Counted from the stretch's first letter, positions 8,336 through 16,470 are shown. The stretch is 24,517 nt of DNA from Prevotella sp. UBA3294 (GCA_002361535.1 DETG01000046.1:336-24852), one strand, 5' to 3'. Made by a program: numbers and translations. The notes: generated from the sequence alone by a model not told the origin.

Positions 8336-9678
8336 CACTTAAAGAATTTCTCAATTTTCGCCATGTTGATGTTATAGCAGAATACCACGACGCTGTCTCC
8401 TGCCTCTATCTGAGTACCACCCGATACCAGGTGGCCTTCTCCGTGTCGGACCAGTCCGCCAATGGTAGCTCCCTTCGGCAATCCCAGCTCGAATACTTTC
8501 TTCCTTGTCACTTTTGATCCCTGCTGTGCGGTGAACTCCGCCACATCGGCGTTGGCCGACATCAGGAATCGTATGTTGTTCACATCGGCATCGAGCATCA
8601 TCTGATAGATATAGCTGGCCGCCAGTGCTTTCTTGTTGACGATGGTGCCGATATCGAGACTTTCGGCCATATTCACATAGTCGAGGTTCTCTACCATGGC
8701 TACGGTCTTGCGTACCCCTAACCGCTTGGCTGTCATACAGGCTAAGATGTTTGTTTCGGCATTCCCTGTCAGGGCCACGAAGGCTTGTGTGTTCTTGATA
8801 CCTTCCTCTGTGAGCAGGGAAAGGTCGCGCCCGTCACCATGGATCACCATCACCCGGTCGGTGTCAACCAGTTCATTCAGTTTCTCACATCGTGCCTCGT
8901 CCATCTCGATGATCTTGGTGCTCATGTATTCCGGCGTCAGGGCCGTGGCTCTTACCGCCGTAGCTCCACCACCCATGATCATCACGTTCTTTACATCCAC
9001 ATAGTGTTCCTTACCTACAATTTTCCGGATATAGGGGATATAGGTGCGGGTGGTCATGAAATAGGCCAGGTCGTACATCTTCAGGACATCATCGCCTCGG
9101 GGAATGATGGTCTCCCCTGCGCGTTTGATGGCAACGATATGATAGGGTGATTCGGGCTTACAGAGATCTTTGAGAGGCTCGTTCAGAATCTCACAGGTCT
9201 CACGCAGTTTGATGCCCAGCATGATTAGAGCCCCGTCGTGAACATCCCACCGTTGTCTTACCCACGACATTTTCAGACCGTTGGCGATATCGCGAGCTGC
9301 TAAGTTCTCCGGGTAGATCAGGTTCGAGATGCCCACATGATCGAAGAAGTCTGTTAGCTTAGGGTCGATATATTCATAATTGTCAACTTTGGCCACAGTG
9401 CGTTTCGCCCCTAAGGCCTTGGCCAGCATACACGCATTCATGTTCAGGTTCTCATCGGGAGTCACGGCAATGAACAAGTCGGCATTCGATACCCCCGCAT
9501 CTTTCAATGTGCGAATTTTGGAATTTGATGATTGGACAGTCATCAGGTCGTAGTCGCTGCTAAGACTGGCCAGTCGTTCCTCGTCACTGTCAATCAGCAC
9601 AGTATCTTCATTGTTACGTGACAACAACTTAGCCAGATGGGTTCCTATGGCGTATGCGCCGGCGATGATTACTTTCAT
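8335..9678 (-). CDS. trkA: TrkA potassium channel regulatory subunit (two RCK units)
   Basis: This is a 447-residue cytosolic gating subunit for TrkH, built as RCK_N-RCK_C twice: about 1-120, 140-212, 230-350 and 365-446. RCK_N domains bind NAD(H) or nucleotides; RCK_C domains bind small regulators, including c-di-AMP in some relatives. The first Rossmann loop reads GAYAIG (7-12), with Tyr in place of the middle glycine of GxGxxG. The second reads GGGATA (236-241), with Ala at the last glycine. The acidic end of strand 2 is kept in both (VLIDSDEE, IIEMDEA). The ATG is at 9676-9678, 38 bp after dxs. Translation of trkH is probably coupled through the shared TGATG. Function is well supported; nucleotide preference is open because of the altered loops. 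Confidence 0.94.
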   Translation of the reverse strand: MKVIIAGAYAIGTHLAKLLSRNNEDTVLIDSDEERLASLSSDYDLMTVQSSNSKIRTLKDAGVSNADLFIAVTPDENLNMNACMLAKALGAKRTVAKVDNYEYIDPKLTDFFDHVGISNLIYPENLAARDIANGLKMSWVRQRWDVHDGALIMLGIKLRETCEILNEPLKDLCKPESPYHIVAIKRAGETIIPRGDDVLKMYDLAYFMTTRTYIPYIRKIVGKEHYVDVKNVMIMGGGATAVRATALTPEYMSTKIIEMDEARCEKLNELVDTDRVMVIHGDGRDLSLLTEEGIKNTQAFVALTGNAETNILACMTAKRLGVRKTVAMVENLDYVNMAESLDIGTIVNKKALAASYIYQMMLDADVNNIRFLMSANADVAEFTAQQGSKVTRKKVFELGLPKGATIGGLVRHGEGHLVSGGTQIEAGDSVVVFCYNINMAKIEKFFK

Positions 9679-9716
9679 ATTACCTGTATTAAAAGGTTAT
9701 GAGTATTCTTATTACT

Positions 9717-11615
9717 TCAGTGATCCCCAGTGATCGCCTTGGCGATCGCCTCGGCATCGATGCCTACAAGGTGTTGCAGTTCTGCCACTGTTCCGTGTTC
9801 CACAAACTGGTCTGGCAGTCCGAGTCGCGTCACCTGCGGGGAAAATCCATGGTCGTTCATCCATTCGAGCACCGCACTGCCTAACCCACCGTTTCTCACT
9901 CCGTCTTCAACGGTAATAATCCGTTTGAAACGCTCACCCACCTCTTGCAGAATCATCTCGTCGAGGGGCTTCAGGAAGCGCATGTCGTAATGGGCTACAG
10001 AGATCGTGTTGCCTTGGGATGCCAGTTGTTCGATAGCCTTTGTAACCTCGTTGCCGATAGGACCGATGCTCATGACAGCCACATCGTTGCCGTTCCGAAG
10101 CATTTGTCCTGTGCCGACCTTCACTTCCTCCAAAGGGCATTTCCAGTCGATGAGTACGCCGCAGCCACGTGGATAACGGATCACAAAGGTTCCTTTCCCT
10201 GGCAGTTGTGCCGTAAACATCAGTCTTCTCAGTTCGTGCTCGTTCAAGGGTGACGAGATCGTAATATTAGGAATGGGCCGGAGGGCAGCCATATCGAAAG
10301 CACCGTGATGGGTGGCACCGTCTTCACCTACCAGTCCGGCACGGTCGAAACAGAGCACTACGGGCAGGTTCAGGATGGCAGCATCGTGGATGATGTTATC
10401 GTAAGCGCGTTGTGCGAAAGCACTGTAAATGTTGCAGAATGGCAGAAGTCCGTCTTTTGCCATACCAGCCGAGAATGTCACGGCATGTCCTTCGGCGATA
10501 CCCACATCGAACGTGCGTTCCGGCATTTCCTTCATCATGATACTCATGGAGCATCCTGTGGGCATGGCTGGGGTGACCCCCACGATCTTCGGGTTCTTTT
10601 CTGCCAACTCCAACAGTGTCTCACCAAACACATCTTGGTACTTCGGCGGTTTGTTCTTGTCACTGCTTACGATACGTTCCCCGGTATCGGCATCGAATTT
10701 TCCTGGGGCATGCCATACGGTGACATCTTTCTCTGCCGGTGCGTAGCCATGACCTTTCTGTGTGTGAAGGTGCAGCAGCTTCGGGCCTTTCATGTCTTTC
10801 AACTGTCTGAGGATACGTACCGTCTCAATCACGTTGTGCCCGTCGAAAGGACCGAAGTATCGGATGTTCATGCCCTCGAAGATGTTCTGTTGGTGACTGA
10901 TGGCACTTTTCACGGCATTGCTCAGTCGGATAAGTCCTTTCCGCCTGTTATCTTCCAACATGCCCTTGCCATGAAGCCATCTTGAGGCCTTGAAGCGCAG
11001 ACGGTTATAGGTCTCGTTGGTGTTCAGGTGAATCAGGTATTCCTTCATCCCCCCTACCGACCGGTCGATCGACATATTGTTGTCGTTCAGGATAATCAGC
11101 AGGTCGTTGGGCGAAGAGGATACGTTGTTCAGTCCTTCGAAGGCCAGTCCGCCCGACATGGCACCATCGCCGATCACTGCCACCACATGCCGTTCTCCAT
11201 GTTCCTGTTGTGCGGCCACGGCCATTCCCAATGCCGCGGAGATGCTGTTGGAGGCATGCCCGCAGGTAAAGGTGTCGTATTCGCTTTCTTTGGGGGAGGG
11301 GAAGGGCATGATGCCGTGCAGTTTCCTGTTGGTGCAGAACCGCTCCCGTCGGCCTGTCAGTATCTTATGACCGTATGCCTGATGCCCCACGTCCCAGACG
11401 ATGCGGTCTTGAGGAGTGTCAAATACATAGTGCAACGCTACTGTCAACTCTACCACCCCCAGTCCGGAGGCCAGATGTCCGGGGTTTACGGACGTCTCCC
11501 TGACAATGTCTTCCCTCAGTTGCCGGCAAACTTCCGGTAGCTGCTCCACTTTCAGTTTGCGCAGGTCTGCAGGACTATTGATGCTATTCAGAATGTCGAA
11601 ATTGATTTCTTCCAC
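9717..11615 (-). CDS. dxs: 1-deoxy-D-xylulose-5-phosphate synthase
   Basis: This thiamine-diphosphate enzyme condenses pyruvate and glyceraldehyde 3-phosphate to DXP, the first step of the MEP isoprenoid pathway and a precursor step for thiamine and pyridoxal. The 632-residue length is standard. Motifs include [18 protein letters not shown] (His78), the ThDP/Mg motif GDGAMSGG (149-156) through [34 protein letters not shown] with the cofactor-activating Glu, and [15 protein letters not shown]. The start must be GTG at 11613-11615: an in-frame stop lies three codons upstream, and the translation then reads [20 protein letters not shown], a normal Dxs N-terminus. A -7 box precedes it at 11639-11646. 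It heads the minus-strand run dxs-trkA-trkH-manA. Confidence 0.96.
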   Translation of the reverse strand: MEEINFDILNSINSPADLRKLKVEQLPEVCRQLREDIVRETSVNPGHLASGLGVVELTVALHYVFDTPQDRIVWDVGHQAYGHKILTGRRERFCTNRKLHGIMPFPSPKESEYDTFTCGHASNSISAALGMAVAAQQEHGERHVVAVIGDGAMSGGLAFEGLNNVSSSPNDLLIILNDNNMSIDRSVGGMKEYLIHLNTNETYNRLRFKASRWLHGKGMLEDNRRKGLIRLSNAVKSAISHQQNIFEGMNIRYFGPFDGHNVIETVRILRQLKDMKGPKLLHLHTQKGHGYAPAEKDVTVWHAPGKFDADTGERIVSSDKNKPPKYQDVFGETLLELAEKNPKIVGVTPAMPTGCSMSIMMKEMPERTFDVGIAEGHAVTFSAGMAKDGLLPFCNIYSAFAQRAYDNIIHDAAILNLPVVLCFDRAGLVGEDGATHHGAFDMAALRPIPNITISSPLNEHELRRLMFTAQLPGKGTFVIRYPRGCGVLIDWKCPLEEVKVGTGQMLRNGNDVAVMSIGPIGNEVTKAIEQLASQGNTISVAHYDMRFLKPLDEMILQEVGERFKRIITVEDGVRNGGLGSAVLEWMNDHGFSPQVTRLGLPDQFVEHGTVAELQHLVGIDAEAIAKAITGDH

Positions 11616-11638
11616 ACTGTCTATTTCTATATTTTTTG

Positions 11639-11646
11639 CAAATATA
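11639..11646 (-). promoter_or_regulatory. -7 box of the dxs-trkA-trkH-manA transcription unit
   Basis: TATATTTG on the minus strand matches TAnnTTTG, 23 bp upstream of the GTG start of dxs. A weak -33 candidate TTCG (11666-11669) gives a 19-bp spacer. It supports the GTG start and places the head of the operon here. It is divergent from the promoter at 11710-11717. Confidence 0.5.
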
Positions 11647-11686
11647 CATCAAATTTTTGACATGACGAATATTTTCTTGCAAAAAC

Positions 11687-11717
11687 TTGGTCGCTCCCTA
11701 AATAATGCGTATCTTTG
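11687..11717 (+). promoter_or_regulatory. Bacteroidota-type promoter of the exported C1 peptidase
   Basis: -33 TTG at 11687-11689, a 20-bp spacer, and -7 box TATCTTTG at 11710-11717. The predicted start is near 11722, about 20 nt before the ATG at 11742. This argues against the in-frame TTG at 11715 as a start, because that codon lies inside the promoter. Confidence 0.6.
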
Positions 11718-11741
11718 TGCAAACTTTTAAACATTACAGAT

Positions 11742-13175
11742 ATGAACAAGAATTTGATGATGAGTTGCCTGATGATGTCTATGGCACTGACCGCTTCTGC
11801 CCAGCAGAAAGACGGAGGCATTTCCCCGCAGATGCTCCAGGAGATCCAGCAGGCACAGAAGCCCCAGGCTGCTGACAAGGCACTCTTCAATGCCTTAGCT
11901 TCGAACAGGATCGACGACCTGGCAAAGAACTTCGAGCATCAGGGAATGCTCGATACTCATTTCAACGTAGAGACCCCCTCACAGAGTATTACCGACCAGA
12001 AGAGTTCTGGTCGTTGCTGGATGTTCAGTGGCTTGAATGTGCTGCGTTCCAACTTCACCAGCAGGACAGACTCGCTGCTGGGCTTTGTGCCTGCCAAGAG
12101 TGATGTGCAGTTAGAGTTCTCACAGGATTATCTTTTTATCTTTGACCAGATAGAGAAGGCCAACCTGTTCCTGCAAGGGGTGATCGATCATGGAAAGAAA
12201 GCCATCGACGACCAGCGTGTGCAGTTCTTCTTCCATAGTCCCATTGGCGATGGAGGTACTTTCTGCGGTGTGGCCGACCTCACAGAGAAATATGGTATCG
12301 TGCCCAAGGAGGTGATGCCCGAGACCTATTCTGCCGACAATACCTCGAAGATGGCCCAGCTCATCAAGAGTAAGCTCCGTGAGCAGGGATTGCAACTGCG
12401 CGAAATGGTTCAGAAAGGGAAGAGCGCCAAGGAGCTACGCAAGGCTAAGACCCAGGCGCTGACCGTCATCTACAAGATGATCATGATGAACTTAGGACAG
12501 CCCGTAAAGGAGTTTACATATACCTTCCGCGATAAGAACGGTAAGGCCCTCGGTGAGGCCAAGACCTATACACCGCAGTCATTCTTCAAGGCAGTGGTGG
12601 GCGAACCGCTTAACGGCTCGTTTGTTATGGTGATGAACGATCCGCGTCGTGATTACTACAAGACTTATGAAGTTGAATACGACCGTCATACCTACGATGG
12701 TCACAATTGGGTGTACCTGAACCTGCCGATGGATGACATTGAGGCGTTGGCCATTGCCTCACTGAAAGACGGGCGGAAACTTTACAGCAGCTATGATGTG
12801 GGTAAGCAGCTCGATCGCAGCCGTGGCTATGCCGACCTTGAGAACTTCGATTATGCTTCCCTCTTTGGCACGACATTCGGAATGGACAAGGCACAGCGTA
12901 TCTCTACCTTCGACAGTGGCTCTACCCATGCCATGACCCTCACCGCCGTGGATCTCGATCCGCAAGGCAAGGCTAAGAAGTGGAAGGTGGAGAACTCATG
13001 GGGAGCCGCATGGGGACAGAAAGGATGTATGATCATGACCGACCGCTGGTTCCGTGAGTATATGTTCCGTTTGGTGGTGGATAAGAAATATGTGCCTACC
13101 GACATGCTCAAACTGACGGAACAGAAACCTATCATGGTGATGCCCGAGGATCCTCTCTTCCAAGTTGATGAGTAA
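11742..13175 (+). CDS. Exported bleomycin-hydrolase/PepC-family cysteine aminopeptidase (C1B)
   Basis: This is a 477-residue papain-fold peptidase of family C1B. The catalytic set is visible: oxyanion Gln86 and Cys92 (TDQKSSGRCWMFSG), His396 (GSTHAMTL) and Asn418 (VENSWGAAWG). The N-terminus (KNLMMSCLMMSMALTASA) is a good Sec signal peptide, with likely cleavage after Ala20, so the enzyme should be periplasmic or exported, whereas classical PepC and bleomycin hydrolase are cytosolic. The C-terminal tail, which in classical members sits in the active site and makes them aminopeptidases, is altered: it reads MPEDPLFQVDE where the family usually has a tail of the PPWDPMGALA kind. The start is the ATG at 11742. 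Transcription appears independent, divergent from dxs. Probable role: peptide trimming for amino-acid use. Confidence 0.9.
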   Translation: MNKNLMMSCLMMSMALTASAQQKDGGISPQMLQEIQQAQKPQAADKALFNALASNRIDDLAKNFEHQGMLDTHFNVETPSQSITDQKSSGRCWMFSGLNVLRSNFTSRTDSLLGFVPAKSDVQLEFSQDYLFIFDQIEKANLFLQGVIDHGKKAIDDQRVQFFFHSPIGDGGTFCGVADLTEKYGIVPKEVMPETYSADNTSKMAQLIKSKLREQGLQLREMVQKGKSAKELRKAKTQALTVIYKMIMMNLGQPVKEFTYTFRDKNGKALGEAKTYTPQSFFKAVVGEPLNGSFVMVMNDPRRDYYKTYEVEYDRHTYDGHNWVYLNLPMDDIEALAIASLKDGRKLYSSYDVGKQLDRSRGYADLENFDYASLFGTTFGMDKAQRISTFDSGSTHAMTLTAVDLDPQGKAKKWKVENSWGAAWGQKGCMIMTDRWFREYMFRLVVDKKYVPTDMLKLTEQKPIMVMPEDPLFQVDE

Positions 13176-13225
13176 GGTCAACAAGGCAGGCGGTATCCAA
13201 ACTTTGTTAAAAAACATCGTAAAGT

Positions 13226-13257
13226 GTTGCAGTTTAGAAAAGAATGTACTAAATTTG
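13226..13257 (+). promoter_or_regulatory. Promoter of the DUF4332 gene
   Basis: -33 GTTG (13226-13229), a 20-bp spacer, and -7 box TAAATTTG (13250-13257). The start codon is at 13302, giving a leader of about 40 nt. The promoter lies after the peptidase stop (13175), so the small gene can be transcribed separately. Confidence 0.55.
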
Positions 13258-13301
13258 TAACACTTTACTTATTTTCATATAAACATAATCCAAAATCTAT
13301 T

Positions 13302-13709
13302 ATGAAGTACAAAATTATCGACGTAGAGGGCATCGGCCCCGTGTATGCAGAGAAACTGGTCGCTGCAGGTATCACAGATACAGATATCTTGCTGGAGAAA
13401 TGTGCAAAACCCGCAGGCCGCAAGGCTTTGGAGGAGGAGACAGGTATCAGCGGTAAGCTCATCCTGACGTGGGCAAACCATGCCGACCTGATGCGCATCA
13501 ACGGCGTAGGTCCTCAGTTCTCCGAACTGTTGGAGGCAGCTGGTGTGGATACCGTCAAGGAACTGAAGCATCGCAAACCCGAGAACCTGCAGCCGAAGCT
13601 GGAGGAGATCAATGCAGAGAAACACCTGGTGGGCCGTGTTCCTGCTCTGAAGGAAGTGGAGAAGATGATTGCCCAGGCCGGTGAGTTGCCCGCCGTGATG
13701 GAATACTAA
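13302..13709 (+). CDS. Small helix-hairpin-helix protein (DUF4332-like)
   Basis: This is a 135-residue soluble protein with two helix-hairpin-helix-like elements: DVEGIGPVYAEKLVAAGI (about 8-25) and RINGVGPQFSELLEAAGV (about 66-83). This resembles DUF4332, a family related to nonspecific DNA-binding HhH domains. The rest is helical and charged. There is no catalytic motif and no signal peptide. I chose the ATG at 13302, which follows a good promoter; a longer in-frame reading from 13224 would start inside the promoter. A long hairpin with a T-tract follows the stop. DNA binding or a scaffold role is plausible but inferred. Nothing links it to the upstream peptidase beyond position. Confidence 0.85.
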   Translation: MKYKIIDVEGIGPVYAEKLVAAGITDTDILLEKCAKPAGRKALEEETGISGKLILTWANHADLMRINGVGPQFSELLEAAGVDTVKELKHRKPENLQPKLEEINAEKHLVGRVPALKEVEKMIAQAGELPAVMEY

Positions 13710-13725
13710 TCATTTCTTTTCTTAG

Positions 13726-13806
13726 AGAAGGAATTCTTTGTAGCACCTGAACCGCCTGTCATCCACATGGAACAGGTAGGCAGGTACTACAAATTCTTCT
13801 TTTTCA
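13726..13806 (+). terminator. Long imperfect hairpin with T-tract after the DUF4332 gene
   Basis: Starting 17 bp after the stop codon, the left arm (from AGAAGGAATTC at 13726) pairs with the right arm ending ACAAATTCTTCTTTTT (to 13804). Shared blocks are AGAAG, GAATT, TGTAG, ACCTG and CCTGT, separated by small bulges, over about 30 bp per arm. The right arm ends in a T-run, as expected for a plus-strand intrinsic terminator. Confidence 0.6.
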
Positions 13807-14077
13807 ATACGACGACGTTGGGATTGCCTTTCTTAACGTAGTATTTTGTTGTGGTCGGGGTGTAAATGCCTAAAGTGATTGCAGATACTTGAGAACAAGA
13901 GCAAAAGCTCAGATTTCTATGTAATAAGTACGAATAGAAACGCTATTATGTAAGTTAATAATAAGTTAATCAATTGTGTGATTAAAATCTCTGTGGCCTT
14001 GTGGGGATGAGCCTCATCGGCCAGGTCGATAGCGTTCGTTCTGTTTTCTACTTCATTGGCAATTTCGGTTTAAAGGT
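13807..14077. other. AT-rich gap between convergent units, with possible coding remnants on the minus strand
   Basis: No intact gene is seen. On the minus strand, directly after hepT, one frame is open from 14069 to 13917 (includes ANEVENRTNAIDLADEAHPH). The adjacent frame is open from 13942 to 13787 (ends YVKKGNPNVVVLKKKNL then stop, running into the terminator hairpin). Neither has a credible start codon. They could be two pieces of one decayed gene joined by a frameshift, or chance open frames. A 13-bp near-palindrome GATGAGCCTCATC lies at about 14006-14018. I recognise no RNA gene here. Confidence 0.3.
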
Positions 14078-14455
14078 TTAAACATTATTTTGATTCTCCC
14101 ATTCTTCCCAATTAATGTTATACAGGAGATGATCTATTTGATGACGCAAAGGTTTCAAGTCATGTTGGACTACAGCCCAAACAATGGAACTGTCAACCTG
14201 ATAGTAACCATGAACCAAATGGTGGCGCATATCAGCAATGTCTTGCCACATCACTTCTGGGTATGACTGGACAAATTGGGGACTAAGTTTATAAGCGGCT
14301 TCTCCAATGATCATAGTATAATAGACAATGCCACCATATAGTATCTTATCTGATTTAAAAGTTTCATAGTCCATACCTTCCACTCGTTCAAGTATGGTAT
14401 CAATAGCATTCTGTATATGCTCAAGTCTGTTTTTGTCTTTAAGCCGCTCTCTCAT
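14078..14455 (-). CDS. hepT: HepT-like HEPN ribonuclease toxin (DUF86)
   Basis: This is a 125-residue HEPN-fold protein with the catalytic RX4HXY motif RHHLVHGY (77-84: Arg77, His82, Tyr84). It is the toxin of MNT-HepT systems, a metal-independent RNase. In characterised systems the MNT partner neutralises it by adding AMP to the motif tyrosine. The ATG at 14453-14455 lies inside the end of the upstream mnt gene (17-nt overlap), as usual for co-translated toxin-antitoxin pairs. Length and domain are complete and all key residues are present, so the toxin should be active. The G+C content is visibly lower than in the flanking genes, which fits lateral acquisition. Confidence 0.92.
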   Translation of the reverse strand: MRERLKDKNRLEHIQNAIDTILERVEGMDYETFKSDKILYGGIVYYTMIIGEAAYKLSPQFVQSYPEVMWQDIADMRHHLVHGYYQVDSSIVWAVVQHDLKPLRHQIDHLLYNINWEEWENQNNV

Positions 14456-14735
14456 ATATCAGTATCCTATCTTGATTAGCACTTTCTCTGGCAAACTCTT
14501 CAAGACCTTGTTCGGTAACAAGGTCAACTTTTCTGCCTAAAAGCCGTTCCAATTCGCCCCACATGCCAAAGAACCGTAAACCCACGGGCTGGCTGTCATC
14601 AAGTACAATTAATATATCGACATCGCTGTTAGTATGCTCCTCCCCTCGAGAAAAAGAGCCAAAAAGCCATGCTTTCAGGACGGGCTGAGTCTTGAAATAA
14701 TCAGCTATTATCTTTGTCATTGCCTCTGTGCTCAT
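14439..14735 (-). CDS. mntA: MNT-domain nucleotidyltransferase antitoxin (MntA-like)
   Basis: This is a 98-residue minimal nucleotidyltransferase with the signature GSX10DXD (GSFSRGEEHTNSDVD, Gly26 to Asp40) and a third acidic residue in KVDLV (Asp71). In studied pairs it AMPylates HepT and blocks its RNase activity. I chose the ATG at 14733-14735, since the promoter -7 box at 14763-14770 makes an earlier TTG at 14765 impossible; a further in-frame ATG at 14720 is an alternative. It overlaps hepT by 17 nt. No separate terminator or autoregulatory dyad was recognised. Confidence 0.9.
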   Translation of the reverse strand: MSTEAMTKIIADYFKTQPVLKAWLFGSFSRGEEHTNSDVDILIVLDDSQPVGLRFFGMWGELERLLGRKVDLVTEQGLEEFARESANQDRILIYERAA

Positions 14736-14762
14736 GTCTTCTTCGTTTGATTTTTCTCGATG

Positions 14763-14794
14763 CAAAAATAATGTTTTTCGGTGAAAGTTCCAAA
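14763..14794 (-). promoter_or_regulatory. Near-consensus promoter of the mntA-hepT pair
   Basis: On the minus strand: -33 TTTG (14791-14794), a 20-bp spacer, and -7 TATTTTTG (14763-14770). Both boxes match the Bacteroidota consensus exactly. The predicted transcript start is near 14757, about 20 nt before the ATG at 14735. Confidence 0.65.
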
Positions 14795-14899
14795 TAATCC
14801 GCTGTTGTTTTTTCTTTATTTCATGATTGCTCCTTAGAATCCTCTTTGTGGGCAGCGAGATGGGGGCGTAGAAATGGGAAACGAAGGTACGAAGGCAGA

Positions 14900-14955
14900 A
14901 AACGGAACATGCTGGAACAGTCTTGGCGGGAAGACCATTCCAGCATGTTTCGTTT
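14900..14955 (-). terminator. Strong hairpin terminator after ddh
   Basis: Two 25-bp arms (14900-14924 and 14931-14955) are complementary with only three mismatches and flank a 6-nt loop. Both contain CATGCTGGAA or its complement. On the minus strand the hairpin starts 12 nt after the ddh stop and is followed by a short T-run (GTTTTC). This is one of the clearest intrinsic terminators in the window. Confidence 0.8.
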
Positions 14956-14966
14956 ATATCATGATC

Positions 14967-15866
14967 TTATACTAAATGCTCGATCAGGTCGGCACGCTCA
15001 CCGGGAAGCATGTCGATGACGGGGATCTCCACCATCGTGTAGCAACCGGGCTGCTGGCGCAGCGAGGCACGGGCCACGTTGACAAGAACCTGAGCGGTGA
15101 GGGCTGGATTGTTGATACTCATGTTGAATTCTAAGCGCTGGTTCTGGGTCTTGCCGGAAACGCCCTTGCGTACCAGGTTCACGCCATGTCCCATATCCTT
15201 CACGGCATCCACGGATTCCACAGCGAACACGTGTGTCTCGTCGTTGGCGAAATAGGGATCGGCCTTGATGGCTGCGGTCACCTCTTCCAGCTTGGCTCCC
15301 TCTTCCAGCTCCACATATACCATACGGCGATGAATACCCTCACCCAGAGGGATCGTCATGGACAGAGCATTCTTTACACCTTCCTTAGAACGCACGCAAA
15401 CAGAGTGTCCCATAGACATTCCAGGTCCGAAATTGGTGTATGACAATCCTTTGGGAGCCAAACTCTGCATCAGCGTACGCACGATACTGTCTGATCCCGG
15501 ATCCCATCCGGCAGCGATCACACTGACCGTTCCAGTCTGTTTGTTCATCTCCATCAGTCGCTCGCGGTAGCCGCGGATCTGGGTATGGATGTCAAAGCTG
15601 TCAACGGTATTGATACCTAAGGGCAGGATCTGCTTGGCATATTCCTCACACGAACGGGTGGGGGTGGCGAGGATGGCCACGTCAACGTCTTTCAACTCCT
15701 TGATATCTTTCACGACATCATAGCAGGCAAGTTCTGCGGGTTTGTTCTCCGCACCATGGCGGCGCACCACACCGGCAATCTCGAAATCTTCCGATGCCTC
15801 TAATGCCTCGATAGTGAACTTTCCAATGTTGCCGTAGCCTACTACGGCTGCTCTGATTTTCTTCAT
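14967..15866 (-). CDS. ddh: meso-Diaminopimelate D-dehydrogenase
   Basis: This 299-residue NADP-dependent enzyme makes meso-diaminopimelate directly from tetrahydrodipicolinate and ammonia, giving a one-step route to lysine and the peptidoglycan cross-linking residue. The N-terminus has a Rossmann loop VVGYGNIGK (Gly10, Gly12, Gly15). Family segments such as GWDPGSDSIVR, YTNFGPGMSMGHS and MSINNPALTAQVLVNVARAS are intact. Length is standard. The ATG is at 15864-15866. The gene stands alone, between its own promoter and a strong terminator 12 nt after its stop. No lysine riboswitch is visible in the roughly 35-nt leader. Confidence 0.96.
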   Translation of the reverse strand: MKKIRAAVVGYGNIGKFTIEALEASEDFEIAGVVRRHGAENKPAELACYDVVKDIKELKDVDVAILATPTRSCEEYAKQILPLGINTVDSFDIHTQIRGYRERLMEMNKQTGTVSVIAAGWDPGSDSIVRTLMQSLAPKGLSYTNFGPGMSMGHSVCVRSKEGVKNALSMTIPLGEGIHRRMVYVELEEGAKLEEVTAAIKADPYFANDETHVFAVESVDAVKDMGHGVNLVRKGVSGKTQNQRLEFNMSINNPALTAQVLVNVARASLRQQPGCYTMVEIPVIDMLPGERADLIEHLV

Positions 15867-15905
15867 TTTGCTTACGTTTTAAATGGTTTGTATTGTTACC
15901 GGTTG

Positions 15906-15913
15906 CAAAATTA
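15906..15913 (-). promoter_or_regulatory. -7 box of ddh
   Basis: TAATTTTG on the minus strand matches TAnnTTTG, 39 bp upstream of the ATG. A weak -33 candidate TTCG (15933-15936) gives a 19-bp spacer. Confidence 0.5.
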
Positions 15914-16188
15914 CACATTTTCGCTGAATTGGCGAACAAAAAGCTCGGATTTTTACATCTTTGCTTTTCATTGTTGTCTGTTCATCTGTCACCCCTCTAT
16001 GACAGAATGTATAAAACAGGGAGAAGGCTATACTGAAAAATCAGTACAGAAAGGGTCGGTAATCCATGAGGGCGATGACCGTCTTTTGTCAGGATAATTC
16101 TGAATTTTTCCCACCCTGAGAGAGACTGAATTGAGAAAAATAAGGAGGCTGTCGGGAGGTTTCTGACCCCCCAAAGGGCGCTTTTTTT
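15914..16188. other. Gene-free stretch before the repeat arrays
   Basis: I see no convincing gene or RNA. A small perfect hairpin, TACTGA-AAAA-TCAGTA, lies at 16031-16046. A weaker GGGAGGT/ACCCCCC hairpin lies at about 16154-16172, followed 13 bp later by a T7 run. Short open frames here have no homology I recognise. Confidence 0.4.
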
Positions 16189-16318
16189 GCAAATAGAGTC
16201 TGTTTGAGATCAAAGTAGAGTCTGTTTTGCCTTCAAGTAGAGTCTGTTTTGCCTTCAAGTAGAGTCTGTTTTGCCTTCAAGTAGAGTCTGTTTTCACTCA
16301 AAGTAGGGTCTGTTTAGG
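16189..16318. repeat. Tandem array A: six units of exactly 22 bp
   Basis: The core TAG(A/G)GTCTGTTT begins at 16194, 16216, 16238, 16260, 16282 and 16304, exactly 22 bp apart each time. The three central units are the most alike and carry TTTTGCCTTCAAG between cores; the outer units are diverged. Twenty-two is not a multiple of three, so the array does not encode a repeated peptide. The last core (16305-16312) pairs with CAGACCCT at 16326-16333 to make an 8-bp stem with a 13-nt loop. Confidence 0.9.
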
Positions 16319-16350
16319 CTGGTTCCAGACCCTGTCAGGTGACATTCCAT

Positions 16351-16370
16351 GGGCATTTACAACCCGTTCC
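16351..16370. repeat. Inverted partial copy of array B unit
   Basis: Read on the minus strand, this stretch begins GGAACGGGTTGTAAATG and matches the array B sequence GGAACAGGTTGTAGATG at 15 of 17 positions. It lies 12 bp upstream of array B in the opposite orientation, so it could pair with the fourth unit in a transcript. Confidence 0.65.
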
Positions 16371-16382
16371 GCCGTTATTTTA

Positions 16383-16470
16383 CCCTTGTAGGTGACTTTG
16401 GAACAAGTTGTACATGACGTTGGAACAAGTTGTACATGACGTTGGAACAGGTTGTAGATGACGCTGGAAC
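16383..16470. repeat. Tandem array B: four units of exactly 22 bp
   Basis: Units at 16383-16404, 16405-16426, 16427-16448 and 16449-16470 each end in TGGAAC. Units 2 and 3 are identical, and units 1 and 4 are diverged. Each central unit contains small dyads, ACAAGTTGT (shared with the end of the previous unit) and TGTACA. The sequence differs from array A although the period is the same. Confidence 0.9.

Noticed and set aside
10305..10985. 226-codon plus-strand ORF inside dxs
   Set aside because: Antisense shadow of a well-conserved enzyme; composition reflects the dxs codons.
15867..15905. Lysine riboswitch in front of ddh
   Set aside because: The predicted leader is only about 35 nt, too short for a lysine riboswitch, and no conserved core is visible.
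16189..16470. CRISPR array
   Set aside because: Repeats are directly adjacent at 22-bp steps with no unique spacers, and no cas genes are present.
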